Origin: Saprospiraceae bacterium
GTDB lineage: Bacteria > Bacteroidota > Bacteroidia > Chitinophagales > Saprospiraceae
Length of the DNA: 34,237 nucleotides
Reading direction: 5' to 3'
NCBI GenBank assembly: GCA_028284395.1
Contig: JANQRV010000096.1
Coordinates: 1-34,237, forward strand
A program made the position numbers and the translations under genes. This document shows, piece by piece, positions 18,255 to 25,942 of this stretch. Below the pieces are notes generated by a model. The model was given only the letters and a program-made list of their open reading frames with translations, did not search any database and was not told where the DNA came from. Position 1 is the first letter of the stretch. Each line of letters starts with the position of its first letter.

Positions 18255-18297
18255 TGGTGAAAGTTGCACAGCCCGCCAGCTCTGTGTAAATTCACCA
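18255..18297 (+). other. Long stem-loop between cotH3 and the DUF4956 gene
   Basis: TGGTGAA (18255-18261) pairs with TTCACCA (18291-18297), and inside it CACAG (18267-18271) pairs with CTGTG (18282-18286). No T-run follows, so it does not look like a full terminator. It may be an RNA-processing or partial-termination element that sets the ratio of kinase to envelope genes. Confidence 0.5.
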
Positions 18298-18322
18298 TTA
18301 AGCGTCTTTAGAAGCTGTTTGA

Positions 18323-19063
18323 ATGTTTGAATATTTACTGACACACAACAATACCGACAACCCGACGGCGATGGCGATATTGATCACCGTCCTGTGCTCG
18401 TTGTTTCTCGGATCTCTCATCGTATTAACGTACGAACTGACAACCCGAGACATTTATAAACCGGCGCACTTCCTGCAGGCGATGGCTCTGATCTCGATCG
18501 TAGCGGCTACCGTGATGCAAGCGATCGGCGATTCTCTGGCCAGGGGCTTGGGCATGCTGGGCGCTCTGGCGATCATTCGCTTTCGCACCGTTCTGAACGA
18601 CCCACGCAATATGGCCTTTATGTTTGCCTCGATTGCCGCGGGAATTGCCTGTGGCGTCTTTGGCTTTACCATTGCCTTCATCGGCACGATCGGTTTTTGC
18701 ACAACGGCGGTACTTTTGCGCTTTTCTCCTCTATCCAAACAAGATGAATTGGTAGGAAAACTCAAAATAGAAATCCCCAAAAACAGTAACAGCGAACAAG
18801 AAATCGACCGGATTCTCAATAGTTTTTGCCAGGAGGTAGAACTAGAGCAAATCCGGTTTCTGAATTTACGCAAAACTGCTAAAACCCGTGATATTGCTGG
18901 TAATGTTATAGATGAAACACCCCTGGAACACCTAAAGGAATTCAGCTACCAGCTCCGTATCAAAAGAAATAAGAGTATAGGAGAGTTAACTTCCCGGTTG
19001 GAGGAGATGGATGACATCCGGGACCTGCGGCTCCGGTTTGAAAAACCGGCTATCAGTTTGTAA
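18323..19063 (+). CDS. DUF4956 integral membrane protein
   Basis: This 246-residue inner-membrane protein of unknown function belongs to the DUF4956 family. About four hydrophobic segments (roughly 17-38, 50-68, 97-112, 113-133) surround the family signature around residues 75-95, of which ARGLGMLGALAIIRFRTVL is the core, followed by NDPRNMAFMF. The C-terminal ~110 residues are soluble and charged and probably cytoplasmic. From memory, DUF4956 genes often neighbour CotH kinases and VTC-type polyphosphate polymerases; the latter is absent here. Its 3' end overlaps the hlyD-like frame by 53 bases, which implies tight co-expression. I infer that it is the inner-membrane partner of the HlyD/TolC pair, because no ABC or other pump is present. 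Confidence 0.88.
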   Translation: MFEYLLTHNNTDNPTAMAILITVLCSLFLGSLIVLTYELTTRDIYKPAHFLQAMALISIVAATVMQAIGDSLARGLGMLGALAIIRFRTVLNDPRNMAFMFASIAAGIACGVFGFTIAFIGTIGFCTTAVLLRFSPLSKQDELVGKLKIEIPKNSNSEQEIDRILNSFCQEVELEQIRFLNLRKTAKTRDIAGNVIDETPLEHLKEFSYQLRIKRNKSIGELTSRLEEMDDIRDLRLRFEKPAISL

Positions 19064-20144
19064 AACAAAAGACTTTAGATTGCGATATTTCAATGTTTTT
19101 TACCTGTCCATCCTGGTAATAGGGGTATTACTATGGCGGTGGAACACGTCGTATCGAAATGGCGTCGTATCCTTTTACGGCTTTGCCGAGACCAAGGAAA
19201 CAGAGATCAACTTTAATTACCCCGTGGCGGTGGGAAAGATCCATGTGACACCCGGGCAGTTTGTGAAGGCCGGCGATACCCTATTGGATTTGTACCGCAT
19301 CAAGCCCAAAGAAGTACTCGAAGACCAAGGATTCCGGATTGATGAACTCCGGGCCAAAGAAAATCTATGGCGTACCGAAAAAAAGAGTAAGATCGAAGTC
19401 ATTGCTTCCCGCCGGGATCTGAAGCTCGAGGAAATTGACGCGGCTATTCGCAAACTAGAAGAACAAAAGACCTTTCAGCAATCGCTCTATCGGGATCTGA
19501 AATCGGTCCGTGTGGAGCAACCGGATTACCAACCTATCACCAGTCGGATCGAAGCGCTCCAAAAAGAACGGTCGTTGGCTGAAGCCAGCTTCGGAGCGGA
19601 AATCCGCACCATCGAAAAAGAACTCGAAATCGGTGGAAATCCTTACCAAGTCGAAATCAATCGATTGGCTGCCGAAAGAGCGTTTGATCAATCCAATAAA
19701 ATCATCCCCATCCAATTGCAGGCGCCTACCGACGGTATCATCGGAAATATTCATTGCAAAATCTCTGAACACATTCCTTCCTTCCGGACCTTGATCACTT
19801 TTTATGAACCCAATCCGACTTTGGTCCAGGGTTTTGTCCAGGAAGATCTCATTCTTCATGTCGCACTTCAGGATTCTTTCCTGATTCTTTCTGAGAAGGA
19901 AGAAACCACCTCATGCTTGGGAATCGTTACCGGCCTGGGATCACGGATCGTCGAAATCCCCGAGCGCATGCGAAAAATACCCGATTTAAAAACCTACGGT
20001 CGGGAGGTTCTGGTACAGATCCCGCCCGACAACAACTTTTTGCAAAAGGAAAAAGTGGTATTGCAATTCTTGAAAACACCGGAAGGGGTAATGTTTGGCA
20101 GGTCGCGAAAACCATTAGTAGATCTCGAAATCGACCAACAATGA
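19011..20144 (+). CDS. HlyD-like periplasmic adaptor (membrane fusion protein)
   Basis: This would bridge the inner membrane to an outer-membrane channel. An N-terminal membrane helix (YLSILVIGVLLWRW) is followed by half of a barrel-sandwich (lipoyl) domain (VGKIHVTPGQFVKAGDTLLDL), a long charged coiled-coil hairpin (about residues 95-225), the second lipoyl half (LQAPTDGIIGNIHCKI) and a beta-barrel domain. The ATG at 19011 follows GGAGGAG and overlaps the DUF4956 gene; TTG at 19080 is the alternative and would leave the membrane helix intact. The stop overlaps the tolC-like start as ATGA. At 377 residues the length is normal for the family. No cognate ABC transporter gene lies in the cluster. 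Confidence 0.85.
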   Translation: MTSGTCGSGLKNRLSVCKTKDFRLRYFNVFYLSILVIGVLLWRWNTSYRNGVVSFYGFAETKETEINFNYPVAVGKIHVTPGQFVKAGDTLLDLYRIKPKEVLEDQGFRIDELRAKENLWRTEKKSKIEVIASRRDLKLEEIDAAIRKLEEQKTFQQSLYRDLKSVRVEQPDYQPITSRIEALQKERSLAEASFGAEIRTIEKELEIGGNPYQVEINRLAAERAFDQSNKIIPIQLQAPTDGIIGNIHCKISEHIPSFRTLITFYEPNPTLVQGFVQEDLILHVALQDSFLILSEKEETTSCLGIVTGLGSRIVEIPERMRKIPDLKTYGREVLVQIPPDNNFLQKEKVVLQFLKTPEGVMFGRSRKPLVDLEIDQQ

Positions 20145-21340
20145 GCAGATGGGTTAGCATCTTGATTCTTTCTTATAGTTTTCTGTTCTTTCCCGTCGGC
20201 GCGCAGTCTACGATCGACTTTGAAGAATACCTGAGGCTTGGTTTGCGTTCGGTAGACAGCCTGCTTTCACAACGTGCCCTCCTGTCCACTTTCAAGCCTT
20301 CCTGGATAGAAAAAATCGATGTCCGAACGGAAACCGACGAATTTGACGTCGACCGCCAGCAATATCTGGTTCGCTTCAGTCCGAGCACCCCGGGCATTCG
20401 AAAAGCGCAAATGCGACTGGCTGCTTTGTATGGAGAAAAAGCATCACTTGACCGAGATCAATTCCGCAGGGATTTCATCAGAGATTGCTATGAAGATTGG
20501 CTCCGGATCCACCGGCTTTCCAATCAATTGAAACTGCGGAAAAACTTATTGGTCATTCTTCTGGACGAACAAACAGTTTTGCAAAAACTGGCAACCCAGC
20601 CCGATTCCCGCCCCAAGGACTTGATTGAAATTCTGGAAGATATCAGCCAATTGCAAATTCGAATCCACCGGGATGAGGGTCGATTGAAAGGTTTGCTTCC
20701 CCCGGGAAAACAAGCGGATTTTTCGGGGTTAATCTCACCGGAGACCATTGCCGAAAAACTACTGACCACGCCTCAGGATCAACTGCCCGACTGGCAGAAA
20801 GAAGCCCTGCTCCGCCAACAACTTACCGAAGCGGAAATAGACCTGGAAAAGGCCGAGCAAAAACGTTACCTGGATTTTTTACAATTACAATATCGTGGTC
20901 CCCACACGGACGTATGGGAAGAAAAACTTTCCGTTTCGCTAGCCTTTGTTTTACCTTTCAGCCCCAGTCGCAAATTGAAGATACAGGAATTGGAAATCGA
21001 GCAGGACCTCCAGAAACAAGAGGAGCACATCGACCACTTCCGTTTCGAGGATCGGGTAAACCGAAAAAGGCTCGAACTTCAACAATTATTCGCGGAGAAA
21101 GACTTTGTGGAAGACTTCTTCACGACTTCTTCCCAACAAGCAAACACGCTGGCCAGTCGTTACAGCAAAAACGAAAGTGCAAATCCTCTTCTCTTACTTT
21201 ATCAAAAAAGAAGCGAGATCGAAAACCAATTGAAACTAGAGGAAATTGAGGCAGAGATCTACCGATCCTACTTTGAGCTGCAGGAATTAACCGGAGCCCT
21301 TTATCAACAGCCTTTGCGCAATTTACTGCTTGCCAACTAA
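20141..21340 (+). CDS. TolC-like outer-membrane efflux protein
   Basis: This is a predicted outer-membrane channel of the OEP/TolC type, the partner of the preceding HlyD-like adaptor. The start is set at MSRWVSILILSYSFLFFPVG (20141), where ATGA overlaps the hlyD stop and a signal peptide ending GAQS follows; the open frame reaches much further upstream only as a shadow. The 399-residue protein is dominated by long amphipathic helices (for example 95-170 and 210-390 with many Glu/Gln/Leu/Lys) and is a little short for TolC. Sequence divergence is high, so the call rests on helical character, signal peptide and gene position. It ends 29 bases before cotH4. Confidence 0.75.
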   Translation: MSRWVSILILSYSFLFFPVGAQSTIDFEEYLRLGLRSVDSLLSQRALLSTFKPSWIEKIDVRTETDEFDVDRQQYLVRFSPSTPGIRKAQMRLAALYGEKASLDRDQFRRDFIRDCYEDWLRIHRLSNQLKLRKNLLVILLDEQTVLQKLATQPDSRPKDLIEILEDISQLQIRIHRDEGRLKGLLPPGKQADFSGLISPETIAEKLLTTPQDQLPDWQKEALLRQQLTEAEIDLEKAEQKRYLDFLQLQYRGPHTDVWEEKLSVSLAFVLPFSPSRKLKIQELEIEQDLQKQEEHIDHFRFEDRVNRKRLELQQLFAEKDFVEDFFTTSSQQANTLASRYSKNESANPLLLLYQKRSEIENQLKLEEIEAEIYRSYFELQELTGALYQQPLRNLLLAN

Positions 21341-21369
21341 AGGAAGGTTATCTTTAAAGACACATAATA

Positions 21370-22779
21370 ATGGGCCTTATGAATTTCATGAAATTGTCAT
21401 CCATCTGCGGGATAATAGTCCTCGGTGTCTCCATTTTGGCGTTGGGTTGCGAAAGCCCAACGAAGGAGGTGGAGGTAGACGGCGACTCCGGGCAACCTCC
21501 GGCTTCCCAGGTAGCAACCATCGTCCCTACCGGTGACGAAAGATACCTGAACGAAAATTCCGATTACATCTTCGATCAGGATAAGTTACCGACTTTCCAA
21601 CTCAACTTACCACCGGCAGCTCTGGCGGAAATCGACGCCGACCCGTCTGCTGAAAAATACGTAGAAGGTAGTCTGACTTTTGAAGGAGAGACCATCAGTC
21701 CGGTAGGCATCCGTTATAAAGGTTCGGTAGGCGCCTTTGTCAACTGTTTATCCGGTACGGACTGGGCCAACCCTTCCGGTTATAAGACCTGCACCAAATT
21801 GTCCATCAAAGTCAAGGTCAACTGGCAAGACTCCGACCATACTTTCTTCAAAATGAAGAAATTGCAGTTTCACTCCCAAAACCTCGATCCTTCTCAAATG
21901 AGGGAACGATTGGCATATTGGCTATTCCGGGAAATGGATGTACCTGCCCCCAGGTCCATTCACGCCCGCTTGATGATCAACGGCAACTACTCCGGACTGT
22001 ATGCACTCACCGAACAAATCGACGGTAGGTTTACTCGTCATAATTTTGACGATGGTTCGGGCAATCTCTACAAGGAAATCTGGCCGCTACGTGCCGATGG
22101 TCAGCCGTATAGGGACCGGGAATACATTGCCAGTCTCAAGACCAATGAAGACGAAAACCCATCGGCAGCAATGATGAGTGCCTTTGCCCGGGAAATTGCC
22201 GATAGCGATGACGCCAATATCCAAGAGGTCATTAAAAAATGGATGAACATTAAGGAAATTTTGTCCTATGCGGTCGTAGATCGCACCATTCGGGTCGATG
22301 ACGGCCCCTTCCACTGGTACTGTAATCAAGGCTGTACCAATCACAACTTCTATTGGTATGAAGAACCGACCGAGGAAACAATGCACCTCATCCCGTGGGA
22401 CATGGACAATGCCTTTGAAAATATTCGTTTTAACCGAAACCCCGTCACCCCCATAGCAGATGAATGGGGAGAAGTCTCGGCCGATTGCCAACCATTCCGG
22501 TTCGGCTCATTTAATCTGCTGCAGCGTTCGGCTGCGTGCGATAAACTGATCGGAGGCTGGGCAACCTTTACGACCGAATACAATCAGTTACTCCAATCCT
22601 TCAAAGAAGGCCCTTTCTCTGAGACCCTGGTCAATGAACAACTGAAAAAGTGGGAGGATCAAATTCGGTCGGCGACCTTGGAAGCCAGTCAAAAACACGA
22701 AGATGCACTTTCACCTGCGGAATGGCAAAATGCCATAGACGAATTAAAATCCAATTTAGATTTTGCCCGAAGAAAATGA
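21370..22779 (+). CDS. CotH-family kinase, lipoprotein (cotH4)
   Basis: This 469-residue predicted lipoprotein kinase has a leader with lipobox ILALGC (cysteine near residue 27). In-frame ATGs occur at codons 1, 4 and 7, so the exact start is open. CotH motifs are GIRYKGSVGAF, LMINGNYSGLYALTEQIDGR (glutamate retained) and HLIPWDMDNAFENI (D-x-D retained). It is essentially kinase domain only, with no lamin-tail or T9SS tail, and resembles the cotH1 architecture. Several cysteines (NCLSG, KTCTK, YCNQGC, DCQPF, AACDK) suggest disulfides, which fits an extracytoplasmic location. It lies 29 bases after the tolC-like gene and seven bases before cotH5. Confidence 0.88.
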   Translation: MGLMNFMKLSSICGIIVLGVSILALGCESPTKEVEVDGDSGQPPASQVATIVPTGDERYLNENSDYIFDQDKLPTFQLNLPPAALAEIDADPSAEKYVEGSLTFEGETISPVGIRYKGSVGAFVNCLSGTDWANPSGYKTCTKLSIKVKVNWQDSDHTFFKMKKLQFHSQNLDPSQMRERLAYWLFREMDVPAPRSIHARLMINGNYSGLYALTEQIDGRFTRHNFDDGSGNLYKEIWPLRADGQPYRDREYIASLKTNEDENPSAAMMSAFAREIADSDDANIQEVIKKWMNIKEILSYAVVDRTIRVDDGPFHWYCNQGCTNHNFYWYEEPTEETMHLIPWDMDNAFENIRFNRNPVTPIADEWGEVSADCQPFRFGSFNLLQRSAACDKLIGGWATFTTEYNQLLQSFKEGPFSETLVNEQLKKWEDQIRSATLEASQKHEDALSPAEWQNAIDELKSNLDFARRK

Positions 22780-22786
22780 TGCAAAG

Positions 22787-24934
22787 ATGATAAGAATGAT
22801 TCCGATCTTTTGTCTCCTGTCCTTAGTTACAGTTGCCCAACAGGGCATCGATCATTGGGAAACAGCCGTCCTGGCCGAAGACGATTGGCGGTTCCGGCTT
22901 GGCAATAGCGAACCGCCGGCAGATTGGCGAAGCAATGATTTTAACGACCTGAGCTGGTTGAGTGGCCCCGGCGGATTTGGCTACGGTGATGGAGACGACA
23001 GAACCCTGGTCTCGCCAACGGTTTCCTTGTACTTGCGGCGACAATTCGAGATTGTCGATCGCGATCAGATCCAAATGTTGGTTTTGCACGCTGATTACGA
23101 TGACGCTTTTGTTGCCTATTTGAATGGTGTAGAAATTGCCCGGGCCAATGTTGGCCGGATCGGTCGGCCTACTCCCTTCAATATGTTGGCAAACGGTAAC
23201 CGGGAAGCAGAAATGTATCAAGGCAAACTACCGCAGGCTTTCGCAGTATACCAGCCCAGGTTGGACAGTATTCTAACCAGCGGGAAAAACACCCTGGCCA
23301 TTCAGATACATAACCAGAGTACAACTTCCTCGGATATGACCGGTATTTTCTTTCTTTCTCTCGGAATTCGCAATTCGGAACGCAACTACCAGCCGGTACC
23401 AACGTGGTTTTACACCCCTTTTGAGTCTTCTAACCTGCCGGTCATGATCATCAATACCAGAGGTGAAGCCATCCCGAACGAACCCAAAATTCAGGTCCAA
23501 ATGGGGATCATTGACAATGGCCCGGGAAAACGCAATTTTATAGGAGACGCCTTCAACGGATACGATGGGGCCATCGGTATTGAAATCCGAGGATCTTCCT
23601 CCCAATCGTTCCCCAAAAAAAATTACGGTATGGAAACGCGGACGGAAGCCGGAGACAATGCCAATGTCTCTCTTTTGGGCATGCCCGAAGAAAATGACTG
23701 GGTACTACACGGTCCCTATACCGACAAAAGTCTCCTCCGCAATGTGTTGGCATATCACATCGGCAGCCTTACCAGCCAGTATACCCCCCGAACCCGCCTG
23801 TGCGAACTGATGATCAATACCGATTACCGGGGCTTGTATGTACTCACCGAGAGGATCAAAAGAGACAAGAATCGGGTCGACATTTCGAGGCTCCGGCCGG
23901 AAGACATCGAGGGTGATGAACTGACCGGGGGATACATCCTTCAAATCGATCGAGACGACCCCGGCATTGATGACGGTTGGTGGTCGAGCATCGGCCCCGA
24001 TGTTTTTTACAAATTCGACGACCCTGATTTTGATGAGATCCGCCCGGAACAAAAAAATTACATCCAAAACTACATCCGCAATTTTGAATTAGCCATGGAC
24101 GGCCCACAATACAACCAGGTATGGGACCAATACATTGACTTAAATTCTTTTGTCGATTATTGGATCGTCAATGAAGTTGGCAAACACATTGATGCCTTCA
24201 AACTCAGTTTTTTCATCCATAAGAAGAAGGACAGCAATGGTGGAAAACTACATATGGGACCACTGTGGGACTTCAACCTGGCTTTTGGGAATTTCGATTT
24301 TGGCCATGACGCAGGCCCGAACGGCTGGAGCTACCGATGGGTCGAATCTGGGACCCGACATCCGTTTTGGGTCAGTAAATTATTAACGATACCCGCCGTA
24401 CAAAATGCCATCAGTTGTCGTTGGACCGAATTGCGACAGGGTAGCTTGGGCACGGACAACCTCCTCCAATTTCTCGATCAAAATACGATGCGGACCGAAG
24501 AAGCTCGGCAACGCAATTTTCAACGTTGGCCGGTACTAGGTCAATACGTTTGGCCTAATTTTTTCGTGGGTAATAATTACGACGATGAAATCCGCTTTTT
24601 AAAGGGATGGCTGACCAACCGACTCAATTGGATGGATACCAATATGCTGGGTGCCTGTACGACCGTAGACACCGACAACTATGATTCGGACCTACTCGTC
24701 AAAACATATCCAAACCCTTTCGGGGAGGAGGTTTCATTCGTTTATTACAGTTCTTCCTTCCGGGAAGGAACGGTAAAACTTTATGATGTACTTGGCCGCG
24801 AGGTGAGTACGGTGAGACTCATCAACGGCCAAGCATCGATCATTCCATTCCAAAACCAAGCTGCTGGAATCTATTTTTACCGACTCTATCTGGGAAAACA
24901 AATTGTTCGAAAAGGCAAGGTGGTCAAGCACTAA
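22787..24934 (+). CDS. CotH-family kinase with galactose-binding-like and T9SS sorting domains (cotH5)
   Basis: This is a 715-residue secreted kinase. The start is MIRMIPIFCLLSLVTVAQQ (22787; a second ATG at 22796 is possible). An N-terminal beta-sandwich (about 25-205; GGFGYGDGDD, HADYDDAFVAYLNGVEIARA) closely matches the insert in cotH2. The CotH domain follows (about 220-630): EIRGSSSQSFPKKNYGMETR, LMINTDYRGLYVLTERIKRD, GGYILQIDRDDPG and HMGPLWDFNLAFGNF (D-x-N retained). It ends with a T9SS sorting domain beginning TYPNPFGEEVSF. It is the last gene of the plus-strand arm and converges on the isomerase-like gene with an 18-base gap. A likely paralogue of cotH1 in the kinase region. Confidence 0.88.
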   Translation: MIRMIPIFCLLSLVTVAQQGIDHWETAVLAEDDWRFRLGNSEPPADWRSNDFNDLSWLSGPGGFGYGDGDDRTLVSPTVSLYLRRQFEIVDRDQIQMLVLHADYDDAFVAYLNGVEIARANVGRIGRPTPFNMLANGNREAEMYQGKLPQAFAVYQPRLDSILTSGKNTLAIQIHNQSTTSSDMTGIFFLSLGIRNSERNYQPVPTWFYTPFESSNLPVMIINTRGEAIPNEPKIQVQMGIIDNGPGKRNFIGDAFNGYDGAIGIEIRGSSSQSFPKKNYGMETRTEAGDNANVSLLGMPEENDWVLHGPYTDKSLLRNVLAYHIGSLTSQYTPRTRLCELMINTDYRGLYVLTERIKRDKNRVDISRLRPEDIEGDELTGGYILQIDRDDPGIDDGWWSSIGPDVFYKFDDPDFDEIRPEQKNYIQNYIRNFELAMDGPQYNQVWDQYIDLNSFVDYWIVNEVGKHIDAFKLSFFIHKKKDSNGGKLHMGPLWDFNLAFGNFDFGHDAGPNGWSYRWVESGTRHPFWVSKLLTIPAVQNAISCRWTELRQGSLGTDNLLQFLDQNTMRTEEARQRNFQRWPVLGQYVWPNFFVGNNYDDEIRFLKGWLTNRLNWMDTNMLGACTTVDTDNYDSDLLVKTYPNPFGEEVSFVYYSSSFREGTVKLYDVLGREVSTVRLINGQASIIPFQNQAAGIYFYRLYLGKQIVRKGKVVKH

Positions 24935-24952
24935 TATTTGCCCCGAAAACTA

Positions 24953-25825
24953 CTAGAGCTGTAGCGAACGCAGTCCTTTCAGGTTTCGTTCCAAAACCAC
25001 TCGGACATCTTCCGTTTCGATGTGTCCCAAAACACCCCATGGACCTTCATACCCCTTATCAATCAGCAATTTTATCATATCTCTTTCTTCATCGCCTTCT
25101 CCAATCGTCAAAATCTTCGGCCCTTCTTCGCGCATTCCGTTGAGGTTGACGGTCCACAAATAGGGCAAGATGTCGGTTACTGCTTGTTCATAAGCACCTA
25201 GATCTTCGTGCAGGTGATGAAAGTTATAGATGATGCCCAATTTCCTTTTTGGTAAAGCCTGGATGATTTGGACTTGATTCATGGGGTTTCCAAACCAATC
25301 GCCATGATTGTACAAAGCCAGTCGGCAGCCCAGCCCTTCCGCCTTCTGACTCAAGAAGTCTACCATTTCAATGCCCCGCTCCAAAGCCTGTGCCTGGGTT
25401 AGGCTATCGAAGTAGTTGCTATTAAAGCTCATCCAGATGTCCGTTTGAATGCCCGTTTCCCGGATGGCATCAAAAAGCTTTTCATTGGAAGCGCTTAAAG
25501 CACCCACTGTATCATTGCGTGCATCAATCCAGAGCCAAACGGCAGATACTTCGATGCCGTTGGATGCCGCTAATTCAAATTCCTCAGCCATTTCCGGAAT
25601 GTGTTTTTCTCGCCAGTCGTAAGCATAGCGGCTAATCCCGAGCTCCTTCAACATATCAATGCGTTGCTGAGGAGTTCTTTCTTTGGCATCGAAGGGGACT
25701 ATACACCAGGCAATGACGTTTTCGGCATCAAAGCGGTGGCTTTTTTCCTCACTACATCCGGATAGGTAAACAACCAATAATAGCAGTGTGGAAAGGCGCA
25801 ACAGTAGAGTTTTTTTTGACATCAT
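24953..25825 (-). CDS. Lipoprotein with sugar phosphate isomerase/epimerase-like TIM barrel
   Basis: This 290-residue exported protein has a lipobox leader (LLLLVVYLSGC; cysteine near residue 24) and a xylose-isomerase-like TIM barrel. Visible barrel features are LKELGISRYAYDWREKH, a strand GIEVSAVWLWID, LALYNHGDW with a probable metal or catalytic His, IIYNFHHLHED, and a C-terminal GPWGVLGHIETEDV. The presence of a lipoprotein leader on this fold is common in Bacteroidota and Planctomycetes and implies an extracytoplasmic sugar or sugar-acid substrate. It is transcribed divergently from the PSD1 gene across 117 bases, in which no clear promoter was found. The reaction cannot be assigned. Confidence 0.82.
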   Translation of the reverse strand: MMSKKTLLLRLSTLLLLVVYLSGCSEEKSHRFDAENVIAWCIVPFDAKERTPQQRIDMLKELGISRYAYDWREKHIPEMAEEFELAASNGIEVSAVWLWIDARNDTVGALSASNEKLFDAIRETGIQTDIWMSFNSNYFDSLTQAQALERGIEMVDFLSQKAEGLGCRLALYNHGDWFGNPMNQVQIIQALPKRKLGIIYNFHHLHEDLGAYEQAVTDILPYLWTVNLNGMREEGPKILTIGEGDEERDMIKLLIDKGYEGPWGVLGHIETEDVRVVLERNLKGLRSLQL

Positions 25826-25942
25826 TTTTGCAAATTATTGAACGTTGAAGAAGTCTTTGAGTTAAAGTTATATAAAATCGATTTGAATGATGGATTCGGG
25901 CGAATTCACTATATTCATATTTCAGTATACAATTTGGACAAA

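Noticed and set aside
18454..18873. Minus-strand frame of 139 residues within the DUF4956 gene
   Set aside because: It mirrors the hydrophobic coding pattern of DUF4956, has no family signature, and lies inside a well-supported gene.
25826..25942. Bacteroidota promoters for the divergent isomerase and PSD1 genes
   Set aside because: Candidate -7 elements such as TATATTCA have either a spacing of 24 or no -33 TTTG/TTG partner, so no promoter was called.
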